This document shows, piece by piece, positions 52,983-61,814 of a stretch of 64,000 nucleotides of DNA. Numbering within the stretch: position 1 is the first letter of the stretch; every line of letters begins with the position of its first letter. Under the pieces are notes generated by a model that was not told where the DNA came from, searched no databases, and was given only the letters and a program-made list of their open reading frames with translations. A program made the translations under genes and the position numbers. The stretch comes from Salinisphaera sp040361255 (lineage in GTDB: Bacteria; Pseudomonadota; Gammaproteobacteria; Nevskiales; Salinisphaeraceae), in assembly GCF_040361255.1 (NCBI RefSeq), contig NZ_APNG01000005.1, positions 62,001 to 126,000 on the forward strand. The letters are read 5' to 3'.

Positions 52983-53918
52983 ATGTCAGCTCTGATCTGC
53001 GGATCCTTCGCCTACGACACGATCATGGTCTATACCGGCCATTTCAAGAACGAAATCCTGCCGGATCGCGTGCATATGCTGAATGTCTCGTTTCTGGTGC
53101 CGGAAATGCGGCGCGAGTTCGGCGGCTGTGCCGGCAATATCGCCTATTCGCTGAAACTGCTCGGTGGCGAGGGCGTGCCCATGGGCACGGTCGGCACCGA
53201 TTTCGACGACTATGCCGCCTGGATGGATGAGCACGGCATCAGCCGCGAATACCTCAAGGGCGTGGATGATGCCTACACCGCGCAGGCCTATATCACCACC
53301 GATCTGGACGATAACCAGATCACGGCCTTTCATCCGGGCGCGATGAATTATGCGCACGAGCAGCAGGTGCCCGCCGATGCCGGCATCACGCTGGGCATCG
53401 TCTCGCCCGATGGCAAGGACGGCATGGTCCAGCATGCCGCCCAGTTCGCTGAAGCGGGGATCGATTTCATCTTCGATCCGGGCCAGGGCCTGCCCATGTT
53501 CAACGGTGACGAACTACGGCGTTTTCTCGATCAGGCGGCCTATGTCACGGTCAACGACTACGAAGCCGAACTCATGTGCGATCGTACCGGCTTGTCGGTG
53601 ACCGATATGGCCAAACAGCTCAAGGCCATGATCGTGACCAAGGGCGGCGAAGGCTCGGTGATTCATGCCGACGGCGAACAGATCAAGATCCCGGCCGGTT
53701 CGCCCACCGCGCTGGCCGACCCGACCGGCTGCGGCGATGCCTTTCGTGCCGGGCTGATCTGGGGCCTGCAGCAGGGCCTGGACTGGCCGACCATCGGCCG
53801 CGTGGCTTCGCTCATGGGTACGATAAAGATCGAACGCCCGGGCACTCAGAACCACCGTTTCACAATGGATGAGTTCAAGGCGCGCTACAAGCAGGAGTTC
53901 GAACGCGAACTGGCCTGA
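52983..53918 (+). CDS. PfkB-family sugar/nucleoside kinase (adenosine-kinase-like)
   Basis: 311 residues from MSALICGSFAYDTIMVY with AAAGGACA upstream. GGCAGNIAYSLKLLGGEGVPMGTVGTDF and the PfkB signature DPTGCGDAFRAGLIWGLQQG, with catalytic Asp in GCGD, are present. TVNDYEAELMCDRTG is the usual nucleotide-site region. Members phosphorylate ribose, adenosine, fructose or similar; the form suggests adenosine-kinase-like activity, but this is not certain. Confidence 0.85.
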   Translation: MSALICGSFAYDTIMVYTGHFKNEILPDRVHMLNVSFLVPEMRREFGGCAGNIAYSLKLLGGEGVPMGTVGTDFDDYAAWMDEHGISREYLKGVDDAYTAQAYITTDLDDNQITAFHPGAMNYAHEQQVPADAGITLGIVSPDGKDGMVQHAAQFAEAGIDFIFDPGQGLPMFNGDELRRFLDQAAYVTVNDYEAELMCDRTGLSVTDMAKQLKAMIVTKGGEGSVIHADGEQIKIPAGSPTALADPTGCGDAFRAGLIWGLQQGLDWPTIGRVASLMGTIKIERPGTQNHRFTMDEFKARYKQEFERELA

Positions 53919-53934
53919 TACAGCCGGAGGTTCG

Positions 53935-54477
53935 ATGATGATCAGCATGCCACCGCGCCTGGCCACGCCGCGCCTGTTGTTGCGCGAACCGGAGCGTGGC
54001 GATGCCGAGGCGATCTTCGCCTTTGCCAGCGACCCGACGGTGACGCAGTTCATGACCTGGGCGCAGCATGTCGATATCGACGACAGCGTCGAGTTTCTCG
54101 ACGACGTGGCCGAGGGCTGGTCGTCCGGCGAGGATTTCTGCTGGCTGATCGAACACCCCGAGCGCGGCGGCATCGGTACCGTGGCCTGTTCGTTCAACGA
54201 ACATGGCGCCGAGATCGGCTATGTCCTGGCGCGCTCGGCCTGGGGCCAGGGCTTTGGGCGCGAGGCGGCCACCGCGGTATTCGAGGCCGCGCAGGCGATC
54301 GACGATCTGTATCGGATCTGGGCGACCTGCGATACCGAAAACATCGCCTCGCGCCGTATTCTCGAAGCCCTGGACATGACCTGCGAAGGGCGGCTGCGGC
54401 GCTGGTCGTCACGGCCGAATCATCCGGATGCCGAGCGCGCGCCGCGGGATGTGTTCATGTATGCCTGGGTACGTTGA
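53935..54477 (+). CDS. GNAT acetyltransferase (RimJ/RimL type)
   Basis: 180 residues. GGAGG lies 4 bases before the ATG at 53935 and 7 before the ATG at 53938, so the latter may be used. LATPRLLLREPERGDAEAIFAFASDPTVTQFMTW, IGYVLARSAWGQGFGREAATAVFEAA (acetyl-CoA loop) and ATCDTENIASRRILEALDM are typical. It acetylates an N-terminal or small-molecule amine; the substrate is unknown. Confidence 0.87.
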   Translation: MMISMPPRLATPRLLLREPERGDAEAIFAFASDPTVTQFMTWAQHVDIDDSVEFLDDVAEGWSSGEDFCWLIEHPERGGIGTVACSFNEHGAEIGYVLARSAWGQGFGREAATAVFEAAQAIDDLYRIWATCDTENIASRRILEALDMTCEGRLRRWSSRPNHPDAERAPRDVFMYAWVR

Positions 54478-54681
54478 CCGGTCGCCCGGTGATTACAGCG
54501 CGTCGCGTGCCGGTTGCGTAAGAACGCTGCAATGCGCGCTTGCCATAACATGACGCTCGTTTAGAGGGGGCCGTGCCCAGCGCGATATGACGCGCTGTCG
54601 GTCGCGGGCCTGCCATCCACGCGCGGTGTGCGCCCACGCGGCGCTCGCAACAAAGCGCAACACGCCATAGAATTCGTCGCC

Positions 54682-55473
54682 ATGTTCGTGCATCCCGATA
54701 TCGACCCCGTCGCCGTTTCCATTGGCCCGCTTGCCGTGCACTGGTACGGGCTGATGTATCTGCTGAGTTTTCTCATCGGCTGGGGGCTGGGCATCGTGCG
54801 CACCAAGCAGGCGCATATCCACTGGCAGCGAGAGGAAGTGGGCGACCTGCTGTTCTATGTCGTTCTCGGCGTGGTCGTGGGCGGACGCGTGGGCTATATG
54901 CTGTTTTATCAGCCGGGCCTGTTGCTGGAAAACCCGTTGCAGCTGTTCTATATCTGGCAGGGCGGCATGTCCTTTCATGGCGGCATGCTCGGCGTATTCG
55001 CCGCTGCCGGCTGGTTCGCGCGCAGTACCCAGCGCGCCTTTTTCGATATCACCGATTTCGTGGCGCCGATCGTGCCGGTCGGCCTGTTCTTCGGGCGTAT
55101 CGCCAATTTCATCAATGGCGAGCTCATCGGCCGGGTCACGGATGTGCCCTGGGCGATGATCTATCCGCGGGTCGATATGGCGCCGCGCCATCCTTCGGAA
55201 CTCTATGAAGCCGGCCTGGAAGGTCTTTTGCTGTTCGCGATCCTGTGGTGGTTCGCCAGCAAGCCGCGCCCGCGCATGGCGGTGTCCGGGCTGTTTCTGA
55301 TCGGCTACGGTTGCCTGCGTTTCTTCGCGGAGTTCTTTCGCCAGCCCGATTCGTTTCTCGGCTTCGTCGCCTTCGACTGGATGACCATGGGCCAGGTGCT
55401 GTGCACGCCGATGATTCTGGGCGGCATTCTGTTGCTGGCGCTGGCGTATCGTCGCGATAGGGTGGCCTCATGA
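54682..55473 (+). CDS. lgt: Prolipoprotein diacylglyceryl transferase
   Basis: 263 residues from MFVHPDIDPVAVSIGPLAVHWYGLMYLLSFL, with several membrane helices. The catalytic region GGRVGYMLFYQP, MSFHGGMLGVF and the Lgt signature GLFFGRIANFINGELIGR are intact. It attaches diacylglycerol to lipobox cysteines in the inner membrane. Its stop overlaps thyA as ATGA, a common lgt-thyA pairing. Confidence 0.97.
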   Translation: MFVHPDIDPVAVSIGPLAVHWYGLMYLLSFLIGWGLGIVRTKQAHIHWQREEVGDLLFYVVLGVVVGGRVGYMLFYQPGLLLENPLQLFYIWQGGMSFHGGMLGVFAAAGWFARSTQRAFFDITDFVAPIVPVGLFFGRIANFINGELIGRVTDVPWAMIYPRVDMAPRHPSELYEAGLEGLLLFAILWWFASKPRPRMAVSGLFLIGYGCLRFFAEFFRQPDSFLGFVAFDWMTMGQVLCTPMILGGILLLALAYRRDRVAS

Positions 55474-56282
55474 GTATGCCGTCGCTCGAACAGCCCTATC
55501 TCGATCTCATGCGCGAGGTGCGCGAGCACGGCACCCGCAAGGCCGATCGCACTGGCACCGGCACGTTATCGGTGTTCGGTCGTCAGATGCGTTTCGACCT
55601 GAGCCGGGGGTTTCCGGTGCTCACCACCAAGAAGCTCTACTTGCGCGCGATCATCCACGAACTGCTGTGGTTCATCGCGGGCGATACCAATATCGGTTAT
55701 CTCAAGGACAACCGAGTGCGTATCTGGGACGAGTGGGCCGATGAAAACGGCGACCTCGGCCCGGTGTACGGCTATCAATGGCGTAGCTGGCCGGCCCCGA
55801 ATGGCGAATCGGTCGACCAGCTTGCCCGGGTGGTGGAGTCGATCCGCCACAACCCGAATTCGCGCCGGCATATCGTGACCGCCTGGAATCCGGCGCAGGT
55901 CGACGATATGGCCCTGCCGCCCTGTCATCTGCTGTTCCAGTTCTATGTCGCCGAGGGGCGTCTGTCCTGCCAGCTGTATCAGCGCAGTGCGGATATATTT
56001 CTCGGCGTGCCCTTCAATATCGCCTCCTATGCGCTGCTCACGCATATGATCGCGCAGGTCTGCGGGCTACAGGTGGGCGATTTCGTGCATACGCTCGGCG
56101 ATGCGCATTTGTATCTCAACCATCTGGATCAGGCCGACGAACAGCTCGCGCGTTCGCCGTTGGCGCCGCCCACGCTATGGCTCAACCCGGAAATTGACGA
56201 TTTGTTTGCCTTTGGCTTCGACGATATTCGCCTCGAGGGTTATGAAAGCCATGCGCGGATCAGCGCGCCGGTGGCCGTCTAA
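55470..56282 (+). CDS. thyA: Thymidylate synthase
   Basis: 270 residues. RTGTGTLSVFGRQMRFDLSRGFPVLTTKK, LWFIAGDTNIGYLKDN and the catalytic cysteine in ALPPCHLLFQFYV identify ThyA, followed by RSADIFLGVPFNIASYALLTHM. It makes dTMP with methylenetetrahydrofolate. folA, which recycles the dihydrofolate produced, is 3.7 kb downstream, separated by two signalling genes. Confidence 0.97.
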   Translation: MSMPSLEQPYLDLMREVREHGTRKADRTGTGTLSVFGRQMRFDLSRGFPVLTTKKLYLRAIIHELLWFIAGDTNIGYLKDNRVRIWDEWADENGDLGPVYGYQWRSWPAPNGESVDQLARVVESIRHNPNSRRHIVTAWNPAQVDDMALPPCHLLFQFYVAEGRLSCQLYQRSADIFLGVPFNIASYALLTHMIAQVCGLQVGDFVHTLGDAHLYLNHLDQADEQLARSPLAPPTLWLNPEIDDLFAFGFDDIRLEGYESHARISAPVAV

Positions 56283-56565
56283 GCACGCGCTTGCTTGCCA
56301 AACCGGTCTCAGTTATTCAATAGTCATGCGATACCGTCATGCTCAGGCGCTTTGCGCCTCGGGCATGGCTTCGAAGGCAAAACGAAACATTTTTCGATTT
56401 TCCAGCTTGCGTAGCGCAGTATTCGACATGGCGAGCGTATCGTCACGATAAAGCGCGATGTCGCCAGATATCGTTGCCATTAATTAATCGTGCCCGAAAG
56501 GTCCGCAACTCGACTGGCTTGTACGCTAGACTGCGCTCCAGCCTGGTTGACTGGTGTGTGTATCA
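56283..56565. other. Intergenic region upstream of the c-di-GMP gene
   Basis: About 283 bases, locally AT-rich between 56370 and 56500. It should contain the promoter of the REC-GGDEF-EAL gene. I see no RNA gene or clear operator. Confidence 0.4.
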
Positions 56566-58287
56566 ATGTCTCGATCTCGAACCGTACGCGTGCTGGTTAT
56601 CGACAACGATCCAGAAGATCGGGCGCTGCTGGCCGATTTGCTGCATTCCGGGCCGCGGCATCGCTATGCGCTGACCATGGCGGCCAGTTATGACGAAGGC
56701 CTCGCGGCGCTCGCCCAGGGCGGTTTCGATATCTGCCTGCTCGATTACGAACTCGGCGGCCGTACCGGTCTGGATCTGCTGCGCAGCCCGGCCGCGGCGG
56801 CATTGCATGCGCCGATCGTGGTGCTCACCGGCCACGACGATTACGAGATCGATGTCGCCGTGATGGAAGCCGGGGCTGCAGAGTTCCTGCCCAAGGGGGA
56901 TCTCAACGCGACCCTGCTCGAGCGCACCATCCGCTACTCGATCCAGCACTACGAAAATCAGCGAAAATTTACCTATCTGGCGCGCCACGACCAGGTGACC
57001 GGTCTTTTCAATCGGGCGGTGCTGCTCGAGCGCTTGCAATACATGCTCGAACGCCCGCAAGCCGAACGCCATGCGTTTGCCGTGATCTATTTCGATCTGG
57101 ACGGCTTCAAATCGATCAACGACAGCCTGGGTCATGGCGTGGGCGATCGGGCCCTGTATACCTCGGCGAGTCGTCTTCGCAAGGTCTGTGCAGCCCATCC
57201 GTTGCTTGCGCGCCTGGGGGGCGATGAGTTCGTGGCCGTGGTCGACAGTCCCGATCGCCGCGAAGTCGAAGCACTCGTGGCCGACGTGCTGGAGACTTTT
57301 CGCCAGCCCATCGTCATCGATACCCACCGCATCTTCGTAACCATTTCCATCGGTGTGGCGATGTACCCGGCCAATGGCGATGATGCCGATGCGCTGATCA
57401 ACAACGCCGACGCGGCCATGTATCAGGCCAAGCAGGGCGGGCGCGATACCGTGCACTGGTTCGATGGCGAAAACGATGGCCGTTCGCGCTCGCGTCGCGG
57501 CCTGGATAACGAACTGCATGCCGCGATCGAGGCCAGCGAACTGCATCTGGTCTACCAGCCCCAGTTCGATCTGGACTCCGGGCGCGTCGTGGGCCTTGAG
57601 GCGCTGGCCCGCTGGAATCATCCGCGCCTGGGCCCGATTTCGCCGGAAGAATTCGTGCCCATGGCCGAATCGCGCGGCTGTATCCGTGCGTTTACCCGCT
57701 GGGCACTGACCACGGCCTGCCGCCAGTATCTGAACTGGCGCGATGCGGGCGTGCTGGACGCCGATGTCGTGCTGGCGGTCAATGTCTCGTCGCAGCATGC
57801 CCGCGATGAAGATTTCCTGCCGATGGTGCGCCAGCTCATCGAGACGCTGGCCATGCCGGCCCAGCTGCTGGAACTCGAATTTACCGAGAACGCGCTCATT
57901 CTCGGCCCGGACGATACCAACCCGCTGGTCGAACAGCTCAAGCGATTGGGGGTTCAGGTCGTTATAGACGACTTCGGGAAAGGTTATTCCTCCTTGAGCT
58001 ATCTCACCCGGCTACCGGTGGATTCACTCAAGATCGACTTGAGCTTTTTACATGGCGTATCCGACAACAGCCGCGACCGTGCCATGGCGCGGGCGATCAT
58101 CGCCCTGGGCGCCAGCCTGGGCCTGCGCGTGGTCGCCGAGGGCGTGGAAACCAGCGATCAGCGCCAGTTTCTCGTCGACAACAAATGCGCGTTCGGCCAG
58201 GGGTTTTTCTATGCACCGGGTTTGCCGGTCGCCGATTGCACCCGCTTGCTCCAGCAAGAAACGCCCGCCAGCATGCTTTATCACTAG
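56566..58287 (+). CDS. Response regulator with GGDEF and EAL domains
   Basis: 573 residues from the ATG at 56566 (a GTG four codons upstream is possible). The receiver domain has phospho-acceptor Asp60 in CLLDYELGGRTG. The GGDEF motif is intact at 218-222 (RLGGDEFVAV) and the EAL motif at 345-347 (GLEALARWNHP), with ELEFTENALI, VIDDFGKGYSSLSYL and VVAEGVET. Both cyclase and phosphodiesterase sites look active, so it could switch between c-di-GMP synthesis and breakdown. A histidine kinase gene lies 69 bases downstream and is the likely partner. Confidence 0.93.
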   Translation: MSRSRTVRVLVIDNDPEDRALLADLLHSGPRHRYALTMAASYDEGLAALAQGGFDICLLDYELGGRTGLDLLRSPAAAALHAPIVVLTGHDDYEIDVAVMEAGAAEFLPKGDLNATLLERTIRYSIQHYENQRKFTYLARHDQVTGLFNRAVLLERLQYMLERPQAERHAFAVIYFDLDGFKSINDSLGHGVGDRALYTSASRLRKVCAAHPLLARLGGDEFVAVVDSPDRREVEALVADVLETFRQPIVIDTHRIFVTISIGVAMYPANGDDADALINNADAAMYQAKQGGRDTVHWFDGENDGRSRSRRGLDNELHAAIEASELHLVYQPQFDLDSGRVVGLEALARWNHPRLGPISPEEFVPMAESRGCIRAFTRWALTTACRQYLNWRDAGVLDADVVLAVNVSSQHARDEDFLPMVRQLIETLAMPAQLLELEFTENALILGPDDTNPLVEQLKRLGVQVVIDDFGKGYSSLSYLTRLPVDSLKIDLSFLHGVSDNSRDRAMARAIIALGASLGLRVVAEGVETSDQRQFLVDNKCAFGQGFFYAPGLPVADCTRLLQQETPASMLYH

Positions 58288-58356
58288 CGCCTTTGCTCGG
58301 CGCAGTTCGCGCCGCAGCGCTCAGCAGCGCGCTATGCGCGCATGTGGCGGTGTGTC

Positions 58357-59898
58357 ATGAGTTCTGCCACGAGTGACGGCCCGGAAACAGAGCATGCCTC
58401 GCTGGGCACGGCCGCGCTGGCATTGCTGCTCGAGCAGATGCCGGACGCGGGGCTGTGCCTGCTCGACAGCGCGGGTGTGATCGAAATGTGGCACGCCAGT
58501 GCGGAAGCGCTGTTCGGCCATATCGCATCGCAGGTCCAAGGCCAGCGGCTGGAAACCCTGTTGCCCGAAGAGCGTCGTTTCGAAGCCGACCTGCCGCGCG
58601 CCCTGTTCGAAGCCAGTGCCCGTGGCCGGGCGCGTTTCGAGGCCGCGCTGATGACGCGCACCGGTCAACGCCGGCTGTGCAGTATTGATCTGACGCCACG
58701 TACCGATACCGCTGACGATGTGATCGGCTTTATCGTGCTGTTGCGGGCGACAGGGCCGCGGCGGGCTGCCGATGCGGTCAACGCCAATGAAAATCTGCTG
58801 GCTGCGCATCGCCTGAATCTGACCCGCGCCAGCGACGAGCCGGCCTGGATCGGTATCGATATGGCCGCGCGGATCGCGGGATTGGCCGAAAGCGCGGCAC
58901 GCTGGATGGGCTGCGATGTCGAAGACACCCTCGGGCGTGGCATTCAGGCCTGTGTCGAACTGCGCGACGAGCCGGCCTGGCCGGTGGTGCTCCATCGCGC
59001 GGTTCGTTCGGGCGAGCCCATCAGCCTGGCGGTTCGCCCGGTCGGCGCGGCGGCCGATATGCCCACGCGTACGGCGCGTGTATTACCGCTACGCGGTGCG
59101 GATGGCCGTTTGAACGGCTTTACCCTGCTCATCGATGCCGGCGATGCCGTACGGTCGGCCGAGCCTACCGGCGGCGAATCGTGCCTGGGGCTGGATCGGG
59201 CCAGTGATCGCGCCGGCGTGCTGGCCGCAGCACACGATCTGCGCGAACCATTGCGCAAGATGCAACATAACGCCCGCCAGCTGGAAGCCAGCGAAGCGCC
59301 GCGTATGAGTGAAAGCGGGCGCCAACAGCTCGCTGCACTGCGCGGCGCGGCCGATCGCATGCAGCACATGATTGGCGGCATGCTGCGCCTGGCACGTATC
59401 GACACGGGTACGGGCACGATCGAACGCCACGATCTGAATACGCTCATCGACGAAGTGCGCGATGACCTGGCCTTGCTGAGTGAAGAACATCAGGTCCGCT
59501 TCGAATTGAAGCCTCTGGGCGCGATTCGGGGTGATGGCGCTCAGCTGCGCGCACTGTTCCAGAATCTCATCGACAACAGCATTCGTTACCGACGCCCCGA
59601 CGAGGCACCGGTCATTCGGATCGAAGCCGATCTCGAACACACCGGTTCGGGTATAAAAATCGTGTATTATCAGGATAATGCGCGCGGCATCGGTTCGCCG
59701 GAACAAGCGTTTCAGCCATTTCGGCGCGACGCGGGTTCGGCGCATGCCGATGGCACCGGTATCGGGCTGTCGCTCTGCCGGCGGATCTGTCGTCGCCACG
59801 GCGGCGATCTGCGTATCGAGCGTACCGACGAAACCGGCACACGGTTTATTCTGGAGCTCAGGGATCTGCCCGAACAGGGGAGCGCCGCGCACGATTGA
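58357..59898 (+). CDS. Cytoplasmic PAS-type histidine kinase
   Basis: 513 residues from MSSATSDG. A PAS domain spans about residues 15-130 (LLEQMPDAGLCLLDSAGVIEMWHASAEALFGH), and a second degenerate one lies near 150-265. The H-box is AAHDLREPLRKMQHNARQLE with His293, as in phytochrome-type kinases. The ATPase domain has FQNLIDNSIRYR and GTGIGLSLCRRICRRHGG; the G1 box reads DNARGIG in place of the usual D-x-G-x-G. No membrane helix is seen. It probably phosphorylates the c-di-GMP regulator encoded just upstream. Confidence 0.88.
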   Translation: MSSATSDGPETEHASLGTAALALLLEQMPDAGLCLLDSAGVIEMWHASAEALFGHIASQVQGQRLETLLPEERRFEADLPRALFEASARGRARFEAALMTRTGQRRLCSIDLTPRTDTADDVIGFIVLLRATGPRRAADAVNANENLLAAHRLNLTRASDEPAWIGIDMAARIAGLAESAARWMGCDVEDTLGRGIQACVELRDEPAWPVVLHRAVRSGEPISLAVRPVGAAADMPTRTARVLPLRGADGRLNGFTLLIDAGDAVRSAEPTGGESCLGLDRASDRAGVLAAAHDLREPLRKMQHNARQLEASEAPRMSESGRQQLAALRGAADRMQHMIGGMLRLARIDTGTGTIERHDLNTLIDEVRDDLALLSEEHQVRFELKPLGAIRGDGAQLRALFQNLIDNSIRYRRPDEAPVIRIEADLEHTGSGIKIVYYQDNARGIGSPEQAFQPFRRDAGSAHADGTGIGLSLCRRICRRHGGDLRIERTDETGTRFILELRDLPEQGSAAHD

Positions 59899-59954
59899 GC
59901 CGCCGCGCGTGTCGGCCCGGCGTTATCCATTTTTCGAATTTGACCGAGCACGCC

Positions 59955-60479
59955 ATGTCCGCAGCAACCGAACGATCGCCGGCCGATGTCCGCCTGAGCC
60001 TGATCGCCGCCATGGATCAGAATGGCGTGATCGGCGCTGACGGCGGCATGCCCTGGCATATCCCCGGCGATTTGCGCTGGTTCAAGCAACAAACGCTGCA
60101 CAAACCGATTCTCATGGGCCGGCGTACATTCGAATCCATCGGCCGGGCGTTACCCAAGCGAGACAATCTTGTGCTGACCCGTGATCCGGACTTTCACGCC
60201 GAGGGTGTACAGCGCGTCGGCGATATCGATACGGCGATCGCGTGGGCGGCGGCCCAGGGGGCAGGCGAGCTGATGGTCATCGGCGGCGCCCAGGTCTACG
60301 GACTCACCCTCGATCGTGCGGATACGCTGCAGCTGACCCGTATCGAAGCCACCTATCGCGGCGACACCTGGTTTCCCGAAATCGACTGGCCCCAGTGGCA
60401 GCGGGTGTACGAAGATTACGTACCCGCCACCGCCGATACGCCCGCGCATCGGTTCATGACCTGGCAGCGGCGGGTCTGA
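59955..60479 (+). CDS. folA: Dihydrofolate reductase
   Basis: 174 residues from MSAATERSPADVRLS. LSLIAAMDQNGVIGADGGMPWHIPGDLRWFKQQTLHKPILMGRRTFESIGRALPKRDNLVLTR and ELMVIGGAQVYGLTLDRADTLQLTRI cover the whole fold. The N-terminal extension of about ten residues before the first strand is longer than in E. coli. It regenerates tetrahydrofolate used by thyA and the glycine cleavage system. Confidence 0.96.
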   Translation: MSAATERSPADVRLSLIAAMDQNGVIGADGGMPWHIPGDLRWFKQQTLHKPILMGRRTFESIGRALPKRDNLVLTRDPDFHAEGVQRVGDIDTAIAWAAAQGAGELMVIGGAQVYGLTLDRADTLQLTRIEATYRGDTWFPEIDWPQWQRVYEDYVPATADTPAHRFMTWQRRV

Positions 60480-60688
60480 AACGACGCGTTCGAAGCCTGT
60501 CGCTCGTCAGCGCCGGCAGGTCGTCCGGCGCATGACGATGGTCGACGACGCGAAGTCGCGCATCCGCGCTACGGCGCGGCCGGCGGCTCGTGTAGCATTG
60601 GGACACCGCGTTCACGACGCGGCTTTTGCAAGTCGTGTACGTCGATACGGTATGTCCGGCAACCGCCGCAGGCCCCAAGGAGAAAACC

Positions 60689-60958
60689 ATGGCAGAAGAC
60701 CTCAAGTCGCGTTTCGAGCAGGCCCAGAAAGATGTCGAAACCCTGTCGTCGCGACCCAAGAACGACGACCTGCTCGCCCTGTATGCCCATTACAAACAAG
60801 CCACGGTCGGCGATGTCGAAGGCAAGCGCCCCGGCATGACCGATTTCAAGGGCCGCGCCAAGTACGACGCCTGGGCCAAGCTCGAAGGCATGGATACCGA
60901 TACCGCGATGCAGGCCTATATCGACAAGGTCAATTCGCTGCTCGACGCTGACAAATAA
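60689..60958 (+). CDS. Acyl-CoA-binding protein
   Basis: 89 residues with AAGGAGAAAACC upstream. The four-helix ACBP pattern is complete: LKSRFEQAQKDVETLSSRPKNDDLLALYAHYKQATVGDVEGKRPGMTDFKGRAKYDAWAKLEGM. It binds long-chain acyl-CoA esters in the cytoplasm. ACBPs are mainly eukaryotic, but a number of proteobacteria carry one. Confidence 0.95.
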   Translation: MAEDLKSRFEQAQKDVETLSSRPKNDDLLALYAHYKQATVGDVEGKRPGMTDFKGRAKYDAWAKLEGMDTDTAMQAYIDKVNSLLDADK

Positions 60959-60998
60959 GCCGCCGCCTGGCTGCAATGCAGGCTTGGTGACGGTCCAT

Positions 60999-61030
60999 GG
61001 CTCGGCCCGCGTGCTCGCGCGGGCCGAGCC
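60999..61030. other. Strong hairpin after the acyl-CoA-binding protein gene
   Basis: A 13-bp perfect GC-rich stem (GGCTCGGCCCGCG, 6-nt loop, complement) lies 41 bases after the stop. There is no T-run on either strand, so it may stabilise the mRNA 3' end or act with another signal instead of terminating alone. The rest of 60959-61172 shows no gene. Confidence 0.65.
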
Positions 61031-61172
61031 GGGCTTGGCAGCACGTATCCAACGCCGTGCGCGAATTCGAGCCGATTCGGCCAGGGGTTTTGCTTAGTGC
61101 AGGGCGGACCGATGCGCGGGTATCGCGCCCACGACGCATCGCGGTTCGCCTGCTTTGCGTAAACTGCGCGCC

Positions 61173-61814
61173 ATGAACGATTCCATCGATTGGTTGGTCT
61201 TCGACCTGGGCGGCGTGGTCGTAGACGTTAAACCCGCTGCGCAAATGTTGGCCGAACTCGCCGAGCAGACGCGCACGAGCAGCGGCCATCTGGCAGAGGT
61301 ATTGCGCGAGCGATTTACTACCCAGCCGTTCTCGCTCGCCGAGCGGTTTCAGATCGGTGAACTCGATGAAGCCGGTTTTCATACCGCGCTCAATCACACC
61401 CTGGTCGAGCCGATCACGACCGACCGGCTCACCCATGAACTCGAAGCGATGCTGTTGGGCGAGCACGAAGCAATGCGCGCGCTCATGCAGACGCTCGCGC
61501 GGCATCATCGTCTGGCCTGCTATAGCAATACCAATGCGGTGCACTGGCGTTACATGCAGCAACATTTTCGTTTCTTCGATGTACTCGAGCGCGCGTTCGC
61601 CTCTCAGGAAATTGGCTTTGCAAAACCCGATCGGCGCGATTTCTCCCATGTGGCCAACGCGCTCGAAGCCGAGCCGGGCGCCTGTCTGCTTATTGACGAT
61701 CGCCAGATCAATGTCGACGGTGCGAAAGCCGCCGGCTGGCAGGCGCTGCGTTTCGAGAATATCGAATCTCTGCGTCGCGATCTGGCCGCGCTTGGCGTGG
61801 CGGGGGTGGCATGA
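61173..61814 (+). CDS. HAD-superfamily hydrolase (HAD-IA type)
   Basis: 213 residues from MNDSIDWLVFDLGGVVVDV. HAD motif I is FDLGGVVVD, motif II YSNTNAVHW, motif III lies in GFAKPDRRDF and motif IV in LLIDDRQINVDGAKAAGW. It is probably a small-molecule phosphatase of the YihX/alpha-D-glucose-1-phosphatase-like group. Its stop overlaps the sirtuin start as ATGA. Confidence 0.88.
   Translation: MNDSIDWLVFDLGGVVVDVKPAAQMLAELAEQTRTSSGHLAEVLRERFTTQPFSLAERFQIGELDEAGFHTALNHTLVEPITTDRLTHELEAMLLGEHEAMRALMQTLARHHRLACYSNTNAVHWRYMQQHFRFFDVLERAFASQEIGFAKPDRRDFSHVANALEAEPGACLLIDDRQINVDGAKAAGWQALRFENIESLRRDLAALGVAGVA

Noticed and set aside
60999..61030. Classical terminator after the acyl-CoA-binding protein gene
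   Set aside because: The 13-bp stem is strong, but no T-run follows on either strand, so it is listed only as a hairpin.
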